Origin: Lentzea kentuckyensis
GTDB lineage: Bacteria > Actinomycetota > Actinomycetes > Mycobacteriales > Pseudonocardiaceae
Direction of reading: 5' to 3'
DNA length: 64,000 nt
Assembly: GCF_002150765.1 (NCBI RefSeq)
Contig: NZ_MUYM01000043.1
Location: 62,001 to 126,000, forward strand
Shown: in pieces, positions 1 through 8,344 of the stretch
Layout of the letters: each line of letters starts with the position of its first letter
Position numbering within the stretch: position 1 is the stretch's first letter
Notes under the pieces: model-generated
The model's database searches: none
What the model was told of the DNA's origin: nothing
The model's input: the letters and a program-made list of their open reading frames with translations, nothing else
Made by a program: the position numbers and the translations under genes

Positions 1-1
1 C

Positions 2-1426
2 TCGGTGGCGTTCCTGCACAAGCTGCACTCCGTGGCGGCGGATCGCGAGGACGCGGCCGGGCAGGCGCTGGCCGCGGGCATCGACGTCGAACTGCCCACT
101 GTGGACTGTTACGGCGATCCGCTGCTGGCCGGGCTCGAGTCCGGCCGCGTCGACCTGGCGCTGGTGGACCGAGCGCTGGAACGCGTGCTGCTGCAGAAGT
201 GCGAGCTCGGGCTGCTCGACCCCGGTTACTCCCCCGACCCCGCCGCGGACCTGGAGCTCGACGACGACGAGTCCCGCGCCCTGGCCCGCGAGGTCGCCGA
301 ACGCTCGATCGTCCTGCTGCACAACGACGGCGTGCTGCCGTTGACCGGTAGGCGCCGCGTCGCCGTCGTCGGACCACGAGCGAACGATCCCGGCGCGATG
401 ATGGGCTGCTACTCGTTCCCGTTGCACGTCGGCGTCCACCATCCGGACGTGCCGATGGGCATCGAGGTGCCGACGGTGCTGGACGTCCTGCGCACCGACC
501 ACGACGTCACCTTCGCGCTGGGTTGCCCGGTGCTCGCCGGGACCGACGAGGAGATCGCCGAAGCCGTCGACACCGCCCGGAGCGCGGAGGTCTGCGTCGT
601 GGTGCTCGGCGACCAGGCCGGTCTGTTCGGCGGTGGCACGTCCGGCGAAGGTTGCGACGCCGCCGACCTGAGGTTGCCCGGCCGGCAGGAAGAGCTGCTG
701 GAAGCCCTGCTGGCCACCGGTACCCCGGTCGTGCTGGTGCTGTTGTCCGGCCGGCCGTACGAGCTGTCCCGGCAGATCGACCGGCTCGCCGCGGTCGTGT
801 GCGGCTTCTACCCGGGAGAGGACGGCGCGGCGGCACTGGCCGGCGTCCTCAGTGGACGGATCAACCCGTCCGGCCGGCTCCCGGTGAGCTTTCCCGGTGC
901 CGGCGCCAGTCAGCCGTCGACGTATCTCTCGGCTCCGCTCGGCGGCCGCAGCGAGGTCAGCACCGTCGACCCGACGCCGCTGTTCGCGTTCGGGCACGGG
1001 CTGTCCTACGCCCCGGTCACCTGGGTCACCGCGGGCGTCGAAGCACGGGAATGGCCGACCGACGGCGTCTGCCGGGTGGTCACGGTCCTGCGCAACGACA
1101 CGGAGATCGCCACCACCGAGGTCGTCCAGATCTATCTGCACGACCCGGTGGCCGAGGTCGCCCGGCCCGTGCAGCAGCTGATCGGCGCGGTCAAGACCGA
1201 TCTCGCGCCCGGCCAGACCAGGGTGGTCACCGCGATCCTGCACGCCGATCTCACCTCCTACACCGGCCGCGCGGGGCAGCGCCAGGTCGATCCGGGCGAG
1301 GTCGAGCTGCGCATCGGGCGGTCCAGCACGGACCTCCACGCCTCCGTGCGGACGACGCTGGTCGGACCTCGGCGGCAGGTCGGCTTCGACCGCGTCCTCA
1401 CGCCGGAGTTCGAGATCGACTGTTAG
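2..1426 (+). CDS. GH3 family beta-glycosidase, C-terminal part (5' end outside window)
   Basis: The reading frame is already open at the window edge, so this is the last ~474 codons of a longer gene. The first visible residues (AAGQALAAGIDVELPT) match the stretch that in GH3 enzymes follows the catalytic Asp, so the nucleophile lies just upstream of the window. The rest is the GH3 C-terminal alpha/beta sandwich (RSIVLLHNDGVLPL, FYPGEDGAAALAGVLSG, NPSGRLPVSFP) and a fibronectin-III-like tail (EVVQIYLHDPVAEVARPVQQL). GH3 members cut terminal beta-glucose, xylose or arabinose residues, and the exact sugar cannot be read here. No signal peptide can be judged. The stop codon lies inside a LacI-type operator that precedes galM. 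Confidence 0.93.
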   Translation, partial: SVAFLHKLHSVAADREDAAGQALAAGIDVELPTVDCYGDPLLAGLESGRVDLALVDRALERVLLQKCELGLLDPGYSPDPAADLELDDDESRALAREVAERSIVLLHNDGVLPLTGRRRVAVVGPRANDPGAMMGCYSFPLHVGVHHPDVPMGIEVPTVLDVLRTDHDVTFALGCPVLAGTDEEIAEAVDTARSAEVCVVVLGDQAGLFGGGTSGEGCDAADLRLPGRQEELLEALLATGTPVVLVLLSGRPYELSRQIDRLAAVVCGFYPGEDGAAALAGVLSGRINPSGRLPVSFPGAGASQPSTYLSAPLGGRSEVSTVDPTPLFAFGHGLSYAPVTWVTAGVEAREWPTDGVCRVVTVLRNDTEIATTEVVQIYLHDPVAEVARPVQQLIGAVKTDLAPGQTRVVTAILHADLTSYTGRAGQRQVDPGEVELRIGRSSTDLHASVRTTLVGPRRQVGFDRVLTPEFEIDC

Positions 1427-1434
1427 CGCTAACA
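1421..1434. promoter_or_regulatory. LacI-family operator, perfect 14-bp palindrome
   Basis: TGTTAGCGCTAACA is a perfect palindrome that overlaps the GH3 stop codon and ends 7 nt before the galM start. The central AGCGCT with TGTT/AACA flanks is typical of LacI-family sugar-repressor sites in actinobacteria. Close variants occur at 33700-33713 and 62923-62936, each in front of other glycosidase genes. No complete LacI repressor is encoded in the window, so the regulator is probably elsewhere. The position suggests that galM has its own repressible promoter or that the site acts as a roadblock. Confidence 0.7.
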
Positions 1435-1441
1435 TGGCGGG

Positions 1442-2527
1442 ATGCACCGTTCCGGCACCGCCACCCCCACGGTCACCACCGAGCTCTTCGGCACGGTCGG
1501 TGAGACGAATGTGCACCGATATGCGCTGGTCAACCCGGGCGGGATCACCGTTCGGGTACTCGACCTGGGCGGCGTGATCCAGTCGCTCGACGCACCGGAC
1601 CGCGAAGGCGTGCCGGCGAACGTGATACTCGGGTTCGCGGACCTCGACAGCTACGTCGCCAACAACCAGCCGGACGCGGGCCGGGTGTTCCTCGGCGCCC
1701 TGATCGGCCGCTACGCCAACCGGATCGCGGAGGCGAAGTTCAGCCTCGACGGCACGGAGTACCGCGTCTCAGCCAACGAGAACGACAACTGCCTGCACGG
1801 CGGCGTCTCGGGGTTCGACACGCACGTCTGGCAGGCGAGCACGTTCAGCGATGAGGACTCCGTCGGGGTGCGCCTGAGCCATGTCAGCCCGGACGGCGAC
1901 CAGGGCTTCCCCGGCCGGGTCACGACCACCGTGACGTACCGCCTGGACACCCGGAACCGGCTGACCATCGGCTACCACGCGGAAACCGACGCGCCGACGG
2001 TGCTGAACCTGACCAACCACGCGTACTGGAACCTCGCCGGCGAAGGCTCCGGTGACATCACCGGCCACCTGCTGACGATCCGCGCGGACACGTTCTGCGC
2101 GGTCGACGACTCCCTGATCCCCCAGGGCGTTCCGGTTCCCGTCGGCGGTACCCCGTTCGACTTCCGCGAGCCGACGCCGATCGGCGCCCGCATCGACGCA
2201 GCCGACCCCCAGCTGCGGATCGGTCACGGCTACGACCACAACTGGGTGCTCGACGACCCCGCGTTCGCCGCGCGCGTGCACGACCTGGGTTCCGGCCGGA
2301 CGCTCACGGTGCGGACGACGGAGCCGGGTCTGCAGTTCTACTCCGGCAACTTCCTGACCGACGCGCTGGTCGGTACGAGCGGCCGTCCGTACGGTCACCG
2401 CGCGGGATTCGCGGTGGAGGCACAGCACTTCCCCGACTCGCCGAACCGCCCGGACTTCCCCAGCACCGTGCTGCGTCCCGGCGAGACCTACACGCAGGAG
2501 ACCGTGTACGAGCTCTCGGTCGGCTGA
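1442..2527 (+). CDS. galM: Aldose 1-epimerase (mutarotase)
   Basis: 361 aa, the normal GalM length. It interconverts alpha and beta anomers of galactose, glucose and related aldoses in the cytoplasm. The family landmarks are all present: GALIGRYANRIA (~85-96), NCLHGG with His119, LNLTNHAYWNL with the catalytic-acid His193, HGYDHNWVL with Asp265, and FAVEAQHFPDSPN with the catalytic-base Glu326. No signal peptide is seen. It follows the GH3 gene by 15 nt, so it probably handles sugars released by that enzyme. The ribosome-binding site is weak (GGCGGG), and a LacI-type palindrome sits immediately upstream. Confidence 0.95.
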   Translation: MHRSGTATPTVTTELFGTVGETNVHRYALVNPGGITVRVLDLGGVIQSLDAPDREGVPANVILGFADLDSYVANNQPDAGRVFLGALIGRYANRIAEAKFSLDGTEYRVSANENDNCLHGGVSGFDTHVWQASTFSDEDSVGVRLSHVSPDGDQGFPGRVTTTVTYRLDTRNRLTIGYHAETDAPTVLNLTNHAYWNLAGEGSGDITGHLLTIRADTFCAVDDSLIPQGVPVPVGGTPFDFREPTPIGARIDAADPQLRIGHGYDHNWVLDDPAFAARVHDLGSGRTLTVRTTEPGLQFYSGNFLTDALVGTSGRPYGHRAGFAVEAQHFPDSPNRPDFPSTVLRPGETYTQETVYELSVG

Positions 2528-2598
2528 GCGCGTCGAATTCGAGTCGAAGAGTTCCCTTCGGATTGCTTGCGCCGCAAGGGCTACAGCATTCTGAGTGA

Positions 2599-3966
2599 AT
2601 GACTTCAGCGGTAGCAGTCGCAGCGCTGGTCCTCCTCGGTTCGCTCACCACTCCGGCCGCGGCCACCACAGCCACCATCGACGCCTCGCACCAACTCCAG
2701 CAGATCGACGGTTTCGGGTTCTCCGAGGCGTTCGGCCGTGGCGACATCATGCACGGCTCGCAGGGCCTGTCCGCGCCGAAACAGCGCGAGATCCTCGATC
2801 TGCTGCTGTCGCGCACCTCCGGTGCCGGCATGTCCATCCTGAGGCTGGGCATCGGATCGACCTCCGCCAACTCCATCCAGCCGGTCGATCCGGGTGGCCC
2901 GGACGCGACCCCGCGCTACGTCTGGGACCGCGACGACGAGAGCCAGGTCTGGCTGGCCCAGCAGGCCAAGGCGTACGGGGTGAACCGCTTCTACGCCAAC
3001 GCCTGGAGCGCACCCGGTTACATGAAGACCAACGGCGACGAGGCCAACGGCGGCAGTCTCTGCGGTCTGTCCGGCGCCTCCTGCACGAGCGGTGACTGGC
3101 GCCGCGCCTACGCGAACTACCTGGTGCAGTACACCAAGTTCTACGCGCAGGAAGGCATCCGGATCACCGACATCGGGTTCACCAACGAACCCGACTACAC
3201 CGCCACCTACTCGTCGATGCGTTTCACCCCGGCACAGGCGGCGGAGTTCACCAAGGTCCTCGGACCGGTCGCGGGAGGCCTGAAGGTCGCCTGCTGCGAC
3301 TCGTTCGGCTGGGACCAGCAAAGCACCTACACCAAGGCGATCGAGGCCGACCCGGTGGCGCGCCGCATCGTCGCGACGCACACCGGCCACACCTACGCGT
3401 CCCCGATCACCGGCCCGCTGCCGACCTCGCGCCGCACCTGGATGTCGGAGTGGTCGCCGAACGGCACGACGTGGAACGAGAACTGGGACGACGGCAGCGG
3501 ATACGACGGCTTCACCATCGCCAAGGCCGTGCACACCGCGCTCACCACCGGCAACGCCAACGGTTACGTGTACTGGTACGGCGCGTCGGTCGGCGCGACG
3601 CGTGGCCTGATCCAGATGGACGGCGACGGCTACCACGTCTCGAAACGGTTGTGGGCGCTGGCGAACTACAGCCGGTTCATCCGTCCCAACGCGACCCGCG
3701 TGGGTGCGACGACCTCGAACGGCAACCTGCTGCTGTCCGCGTTCCGCAACACCGACGGCTCGCTCGCCGTTGTCGCCCTCAACACCGGCGGCACCGAGGA
3801 ATCGGTCTCGTACGCCGTGAAGAACTCCGCTGCCACCAAGGCAACCCCCTACCTCACCAACACAACCGGCAACACCACAGCCCAGTCCCCCATCCGCCTG
3901 ACCGGCGGCAAATTCACCACAACCATCCCCGCCCGCTCCCTGATCACCTACCGGCTCACCCCATGA
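2599..3966 (+). CDS. Secreted GH30 glycoside hydrolase (xylanase/glucanase type)
   Basis: 455 aa. A short hydrophobic leader ends near AAA (residue ~22), followed by the GH30 TIM barrel and beta-sandwich. Key motifs are IDGFGFSEAFGRG at the start of the barrel, DIGFTNEPDYTATY with the acid/base Glu197, and WMSEWSPNG with the nucleophile Glu284. The C-terminal ~80 residues form the usual beta domain (GSLAVVALNTGG, PARSLITYRL). GH30 covers endoxylanases, beta-1,6-glucanases and glucosylceramidases, and I cannot fix the substrate. The start is odd: a TGA in the same frame directly precedes the ATG and the leader has no positively charged n-region, so the original start may have been lost upstream. 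Transcription probably ends in the 3969-4021 hairpin. Confidence 0.88.
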   Translation: MTSAVAVAALVLLGSLTTPAAATTATIDASHQLQQIDGFGFSEAFGRGDIMHGSQGLSAPKQREILDLLLSRTSGAGMSILRLGIGSTSANSIQPVDPGGPDATPRYVWDRDDESQVWLAQQAKAYGVNRFYANAWSAPGYMKTNGDEANGGSLCGLSGASCTSGDWRRAYANYLVQYTKFYAQEGIRITDIGFTNEPDYTATYSSMRFTPAQAAEFTKVLGPVAGGLKVACCDSFGWDQQSTYTKAIEADPVARRIVATHTGHTYASPITGPLPTSRRTWMSEWSPNGTTWNENWDDGSGYDGFTIAKAVHTALTTGNANGYVYWYGASVGATRGLIQMDGDGYHVSKRLWALANYSRFIRPNATRVGATTSNGNLLLSAFRNTDGSLAVVALNTGGTEESVSYAVKNSAATKATPYLTNTTGNTTAQSPIRLTGGKFTTTIPARSLITYRLTP

Positions 3967-3968
3967 CT

Positions 3969-4021
3969 GCCATGAACGGCGCTTTTGTGGACCTCAGGTC
4001 CACAAAAGCGCCGTTCATGGC
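3969..4021. terminator. Bidirectional terminator: 53-nt near-continuous palindrome
   Basis: Two perfectly complementary 26-nt arms (3969-3994 and 3996-4021) flank a single central base. The hairpin lies 3 nt after the GH30 stop and 5 nt before the stop of the convergent regulator gene, so it can end transcription from both sides. Each arm holds a TTTT/AAAA tract. It is unusually long and perfect for a terminator. Confidence 0.85.
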
Positions 4022-4025
4022 CAGC

Positions 4026-5129
4026 TCACACCGCGGTGAGGGCTGTTCCGCACGACTCGCGCACGGTCAGGGTCGGCCAGAGGACCACGCGGTGCACTGG
4101 GCGGTCCAGCGGATCCGCGAGCCGGGCCAGCGCGAGCTGCGCGGCCAACGCCCCGAGCCGGTGTTTCTGCGGCCGCACGGCCGTCAGCGGCGGGTCGGAC
4201 GCGGCCGCGACCTCGTCGTCGTACGACACGACGGCGAGGTCGTCCGGCACCCGGATGCCGCGCTCGCGGGTGCGTTCGAGCAACCCGATCGCCTCGCGGT
4301 CGGCGTGCACCAGCACCGCGTGCACGGAGGCGGCGAGGCACTCGTCGATCACCTCGTCGACCGCGCGAGTCCACTGTGGAGAGCCGTACGGCGGGACGTC
4401 GAGCATCGGAACCCCGTGGAACGGCAGCTCCAACGACGACACGGCGGTGGTCCAGCCCGTCCGGATGGCGTCGCTGTGCGGGCTCTGCCGGGACGTGACG
4501 AGGCCGATGCGCTGGTGGCCGAGCGTGGCCAGGTGCCGGACGGCGAGCCCGGCGCCGATCGCGTGGTCGGTCACCGCGGCGTCCAGCGCGATCGTGGGGA
4601 GTTCGGGCGGTGGCAGGCGTTCGACGAGCACCACCGGCACGTTCTGCGCGCCGAGCCAGCGCAGCAGCTCGACGCCGGCGCGTCCGGTCGTGCTCGGGGC
4701 CACCAGCAGGGTCTGCACGCCGCGATCGAGCAGTTCGTGGACCCGGCGGCGGTCCTCGGCTGCGTCGTAGCTGGACGCGCGCAGCACCAGGCGTCCGCCC
4801 GCCGCGGCCACGGCGGTCTGCGCGCCCTGGATCACCGCCGGCCAGTAGTACTCCACCGAGGGCGCCACCATGCCGACCAGCGGGTGCGTCGGTGTGGGGC
4901 CCACCACGGACTGCGCGCCGCGCGGGAACGGCTCGGCGTGTTTGGGCATGGTGATGCCGCCGTGCACGCGCACGACGAGTCCGCGGTCGGCGAGCGCGGT
5001 CACGTCCCGGCGGACCGTCACCGCCGACGCGCCGAGCAGGTCCACCAGCTCCTGCAATCGGACCGTGCCGTGCGTCCGGACGGCGCGCAGGATCAGCTCA
5101 TGGCGCTGAGCAGCCAACTTCTGGTTCAT
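4026..5129 (-). CDS. DeoR-type HTH / LacI-type sugar-binding hybrid transcriptional regulator
   Basis: 367 aa. The first ~60 residues form a DeoR winged helix-turn-helix (QRHELILRAVRTHGTVRLQELVDLLGASAVTVRRDVTALADRGLVVRVHGG). From ~residue 85 it becomes a LacI/periplasmic-binding-protein effector domain (LVGMVAPSVEYYWPAVIQGAQ, HLATLGHQRIGLVTS, VPDDLAVVSYDDEVAAASDPPLTAV). It is a DNA-binding sugar sensor in the cytoplasm. It is divergent from the ABC importer operon at 5233, with direct CGTTTC repeats between them, so it most likely controls that operon and itself. The effector sugar is unknown. It is convergent with the GH30 gene across the long terminator hairpin. Confidence 0.9.
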   Translation of the reverse strand: MNQKLAAQRHELILRAVRTHGTVRLQELVDLLGASAVTVRRDVTALADRGLVVRVHGGITMPKHAEPFPRGAQSVVGPTPTHPLVGMVAPSVEYYWPAVIQGAQTAVAAAGGRLVLRASSYDAAEDRRRVHELLDRGVQTLLVAPSTTGRAGVELLRWLGAQNVPVVLVERLPPPELPTIALDAAVTDHAIGAGLAVRHLATLGHQRIGLVTSRQSPHSDAIRTGWTTAVSSLELPFHGVPMLDVPPYGSPQWTRAVDEVIDECLAASVHAVLVHADREAIGLLERTRERGIRVPDDLAVVSYDDEVAAASDPPLTAVRPQKHRLGALAAQLALARLADPLDRPVHRVVLWPTLTVRESCGTALTAV

Positions 5130-5154
5130 CTCTTCGCTTCTGGTCGGTTACGAG

Positions 5155-5170
5155 CGTTTCTGATCGTTTC
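5155..5170. promoter_or_regulatory. Candidate operator for the DeoR/LacI hybrid regulator
   Basis: Two direct CGTTTC hexamers (5155-5160 and 5165-5170) are spaced 10 bp start to start, one helical turn, in the divergent promoter region. DeoR proteins commonly bind short direct repeats. Assignment rests on position and spacing only. Confidence 0.4.
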
Positions 5171-5232
5171 GTTGACCGCTGAGTGTGCCACGGGGTGAGG
5201 TGTGCCACATCACTCCAGCAGGAGGGTCAGCA

Positions 5233-6558
5233 ATGGAGCTTTCCCCTGCGCTGCAGGCCCGCGGCATGTCCCGCCGCGGCTTCCTGCGCGCTTCCGCCGC
5301 CCTGGGCGCGGCGGGTCTCGTCGGCGGCTGCACAGCCACCGCCGCGCCTCCGGGCGCCACGAAGATCACCATCTGGTCGTGGCTGACCGGCATGGACAAG
5401 TACGTCGCCGCGTTCAACGCGGCGCAGAAGGACGTCTTCGTCGAGCTGCGGGTGATCGCGGCGGGCCTGTCCGGCGGCTACGCCCAGCAGACCAACGCCA
5501 TCCGGGCGCACAACGCGCCGGACGTGCTGCACGTCGAGTACCAGGGTCTGCCGCAGATCCTGCTCACCGGCGGGCTGCGCGACCTCACGGCGGACATGGC
5601 CGACCTGGAGAGCCAGTACTCCCCCGCCGCGTGGCGCGGGGTGCGGCCGGACGGCCGGACGTGGGGCGTGCCGATGGACCTCGCGCCGATGGTCTTCTAC
5701 TACCGCAAGGACCTGTTCGACCAGCACGGCATCGCGTTGCCGCGCACGTGGGACGACTTCCGCACGGCGGCCGCGGCCGTCAAGAAGGTCGACCCGCAGG
5801 CGCGCATCTGCTCGTTCCCGCTCAACGACGGCTCGTTCTTCGCGGGCATGTCGTGGCAGGCGGGCGATCCGTGGTGGACGGCGCAGGGCGACACCTGGGC
5901 CGTCGACATCACCGGTGAGGGCACGCTGCGCACCGCGTCGTACTGGCAGTCGATGATCACCGACAACCAGGTCGCCGGGGTCGTCTACGGCTCGCAGGAC
6001 TGGATCGCCGGGATCCACGACGCCAAGCTGTGGGGCGTGCTCGGCGCGTCGTGGAGCGTCGGCACGCTCAACCGGTCCATCCCGAAGGACACCGGCCGCT
6101 GGGCCGTGGCGACCATGCCGACCTGGGACGGCAAGCCCGCCAACGGGATCCAGGGCGGCACGGCCTGGGGGATCTCCGCGGAGAGCAAGCAGCCGGAAGC
6201 CGCCCTGAAGTTCCTGCGCTGGCTCAGCACCAACCCCGAGGTGCCGAAGATCGGCAGTGCGTTCAGCACGCCGTTCCCCGCGCACCTGCCCAACCGCGCC
6301 GTCGCGCGGCAGGCGTACAAGGGCGGTTTCTTCCTCGGCGACCCGGTCTACGACGTGCTCGACGAGGCGGCGAAGCGGGTGCCGGACTGGACGTGGGGCC
6401 CGAACGCCCTGCGGTTGTTCTCGACCATCTCGGACTCCTTCGGGCCGGTCCGCAGCGGCGGGACGACGTTGCCCGACGCGCTGCGGAAGGTCCAGCAGCA
6501 CGCCGTGGCCGACATGCGCGCCAGGGGACTCTCGGTACGAGAAGGGAAGACGGCATGA
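5233..6558 (+). CDS. Sugar ABC transporter substrate-binding lipoprotein
   Basis: 441 aa if started at the ATG preceded by a strong AGGAGGG (5220-5226); the frame stays open upstream to 5185 but that start lacks a comparable site. The leader carries a twin-arginine motif (SRRGFLRAS, ~13-21) followed by a lipobox LVGGC with Cys33, so the protein is probably exported folded and lipid-anchored. The rest is a family-1 extracellular solute-binding fold (KITIWSWLTGMDKYVAAFNAAQ, VPMDLAPMVFYYRKDLFDQHG, IQGGTAWGISAESKQPEAALKFLRWL). It captures sugars or oligosaccharides for the two permeases that follow, and its stop overlaps the next start (ATGA). No ATPase is encoded in the operon, as is usual for actinobacterial sugar importers served by a shared MsiK-type ATPase. 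Confidence 0.93.
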   Translation: MELSPALQARGMSRRGFLRASAALGAAGLVGGCTATAAPPGATKITIWSWLTGMDKYVAAFNAAQKDVFVELRVIAAGLSGGYAQQTNAIRAHNAPDVLHVEYQGLPQILLTGGLRDLTADMADLESQYSPAAWRGVRPDGRTWGVPMDLAPMVFYYRKDLFDQHGIALPRTWDDFRTAAAAVKKVDPQARICSFPLNDGSFFAGMSWQAGDPWWTAQGDTWAVDITGEGTLRTASYWQSMITDNQVAGVVYGSQDWIAGIHDAKLWGVLGASWSVGTLNRSIPKDTGRWAVATMPTWDGKPANGIQGGTAWGISAESKQPEAALKFLRWLSTNPEVPKIGSAFSTPFPAHLPNRAVARQAYKGGFFLGDPVYDVLDEAAKRVPDWTWGPNALRLFSTISDSFGPVRSGGTTLPDALRKVQQHAVADMRARGLSVREGKTA

Positions 6559-7484
6559 GCGTCCTCGCGCCCGAGCGAACAACACCACGGGAAACGCCCC
6601 GAGACGTCCCGGTCACCGACCGGGCCCGCAAGAAGGACTTCGCGGGAGCGGTGCTGGCCGTGCCGTTCGCGGTGCTGCTCCTGTGCACCGTGCTGGTGCC
6701 GGTGGCGTACGCGCTGTACCTCAGCCTGTTCACCGAACGTCTGCAGGGCCTGGGCTTCTCCGGTCCCGAGAACGTGTTCGTCTGGCTCGGCAACTACCTC
6801 ACGGTGATCGCGGACTCCGCCTTCCACAAGAGCCTGGGCAACGTCGCGCTGTTCGCGTTCATCCACATCCCGAGCATGCTGATCGGCTCGCTCGTGCTGG
6901 CGCTGCTGCTGGACTCCGGTGTCGTGCGGCTGCGGCAGATGTGGTCGCTGGCGGTGTTCGTGCCGTACGCGGTGCCGGTGGTCATCGGCGGCCTGATCTG
7001 GGCCTATCTCTACAGCCCCACGATCGGCCCGATCAAGAACGTGCTGGGCGTCGACCCGCTGAGCGACGGCGCGCTGCTGCCGTCCATCGCGAACATCGCG
7101 ACCTGGCAGTGGGTCGGCTACAACATGATCATCTTCTACACCGCACTGCAGGCCGTCCCCAGGGAGATCGTGGAGGCGGCTCGGGCCGACGGCGCGGGCG
7201 GGTTCCGCACCGCGTGGTCGATCAAGATCCCGGTGATCCGTCCGACGATCTTCGTGGCAGCGGTGTTCACCGTCATCGGGTCGTTGCAGGTGTTCACCGA
7301 ACCCATGGTGCTCAAGGGCTTCACCGGCACGGTGACCAGCACCTGGTCGCCGAGCATGTACGTCTACGAAGCCGCGTTCGTCGCCGGCGACAACGGCCGG
7401 GCCGCGGCGGCGTCGGTGCTGCTCGCGGTTATCTGCGCGCTGCTGTCCGCCGTCGTCATGCGCTTCTCGACGAGGAGGTCGTGA
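6555..7484 (+). CDS. Sugar ABC transporter permease (MalF-like)
   Basis: 309 aa integral membrane protein with about six transmembrane segments after a charged ~32-residue N-terminus. The inner-membrane permease signature EAARADGAGGFRTAWSIKIPVIRPT lies near residue 205, the loop that docks the ATPase. It works as a heterodimer with the next permease to carry the sugar delivered by the upstream lipoprotein. The ATG overlaps the lipoprotein stop and the stop overlaps the next start, so expression is translationally coupled. Confidence 0.93.
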   Translation: MSVLAPERTTPRETPRDVPVTDRARKKDFAGAVLAVPFAVLLLCTVLVPVAYALYLSLFTERLQGLGFSGPENVFVWLGNYLTVIADSAFHKSLGNVALFAFIHIPSMLIGSLVLALLLDSGVVRLRQMWSLAVFVPYAVPVVIGGLIWAYLYSPTIGPIKNVLGVDPLSDGALLPSIANIATWQWVGYNMIIFYTALQAVPREIVEAARADGAGGFRTAWSIKIPVIRPTIFVAAVFTVIGSLQVFTEPMVLKGFTGTVTSTWSPSMYVYEAAFVAGDNGRAAAASVLLAVICALLSAVVMRFSTRRS

Positions 7485-8344
7485 TGAGCACGTCCATTGT
7501 GGACAGCAAGTCCCGCTGGGTCTCCGTGCCCGCGGTGCACCTGATCCTCGTGGTCGCCGCGTTGTACAGCCTGCTGCCGCTGGTGTGGCTCGTCACCTCC
7601 GCGACCAAGTCGCTCGGCGACTTCTCCACCACCGGCGCGTTCGAGTTCGGCGAGTGGAACCTGTGGACCAACGTCAAGACGTTGTTCACGCAGGAGAACG
7701 GCATCTTCTGGCACTGGCTGCTCAACTCCGTGCTGTACGCGGGTGGCGGGGCGGTGCTCGGCGCGCTGATCTGCGCCTCGTGCGGGTACGCCATCGCCAA
7801 GACGAGCTTTCCCGGCCGGCGGGTGCTGTTCGGGCTGACCCTGACGGGCGTGCTCGTACCCACGACGGTGCTGGCGCTGCCGATGTACCTGCTGGCGTCG
7901 GAACTGCGGGTCGTGGACACGTTCTGGGCGGTGTTCATCCCCTTGCTCACCAACCCGTTCGGCGTCTACCTCGCCAAGGTGTACGCGGACGCGTCGGTGC
8001 CGGACGAGGTGCTGGAGGCGGCGCGGGTCGACGGGGCGGGCCAGCTGCGCACGTTCTTCACCGTGGCGCTGCCGATGATGCGGCCCGGTGTGGTGACCGT
8101 GCTGCTGTTCCAGTTCATCGGGATCTGGAACAACTTCTTCCTGCCGCTGGTCCTGCTCACCGATCCGAAGCTCTTCCCGGTCAGCCTGGGGCTGTTCCAG
8201 TGGAGCACCCGGCAGACCCAGTTCCCGCAGTACACCCCGCTGGTGATCACCGGGTCGCTGCTCGCGGTGCTGCCGCTGGTGGTGGCGTTCCTGGTGCTCA
8301 ACCGGCAGTGGCGCAAGGGTCTGGCCGCGGGGAGCGTCAAGTGA
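7484..8344 (+). CDS. Sugar ABC transporter permease (MalG-like)
   Basis: 286 aa, six predicted membrane spans. The permease signature EAARVDGAGQLRTFFTVALPMMRPG begins near residue 177, and the C-terminus (WRKGLAAGSVK) is typical of MalG-type partners. The start is coupled to the preceding stop and has GAGGAGG just upstream inside the previous gene. Paired with the preceding permease, it completes the import channel for the operon's oligosaccharide. Confidence 0.93.
   Translation: MSTSIVDSKSRWVSVPAVHLILVVAALYSLLPLVWLVTSATKSLGDFSTTGAFEFGEWNLWTNVKTLFTQENGIFWHWLLNSVLYAGGGAVLGALICASCGYAIAKTSFPGRRVLFGLTLTGVLVPTTVLALPMYLLASELRVVDTFWAVFIPLLTNPFGVYLAKVYADASVPDEVLEAARVDGAGQLRTFFTVALPMMRPGVVTVLLFQFIGIWNNFFLPLVLLTDPKLFPVSLGLFQWSTRQTQFPQYTPLVITGSLLAVLPLVVAFLVLNRQWRKGLAAGSVK

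Noticed and set aside
5227..6588. Long open frame (453 aa) opposite the sugar-binding lipoprotein gene
   Set aside because: Low-complexity Arg/Ala/Gly/Pro product with no domain; a mirror of the GC-rich third positions of the real gene. The same holds for other long antisense frames such as 9714-11195, 13667-15445 and 53243-56548.
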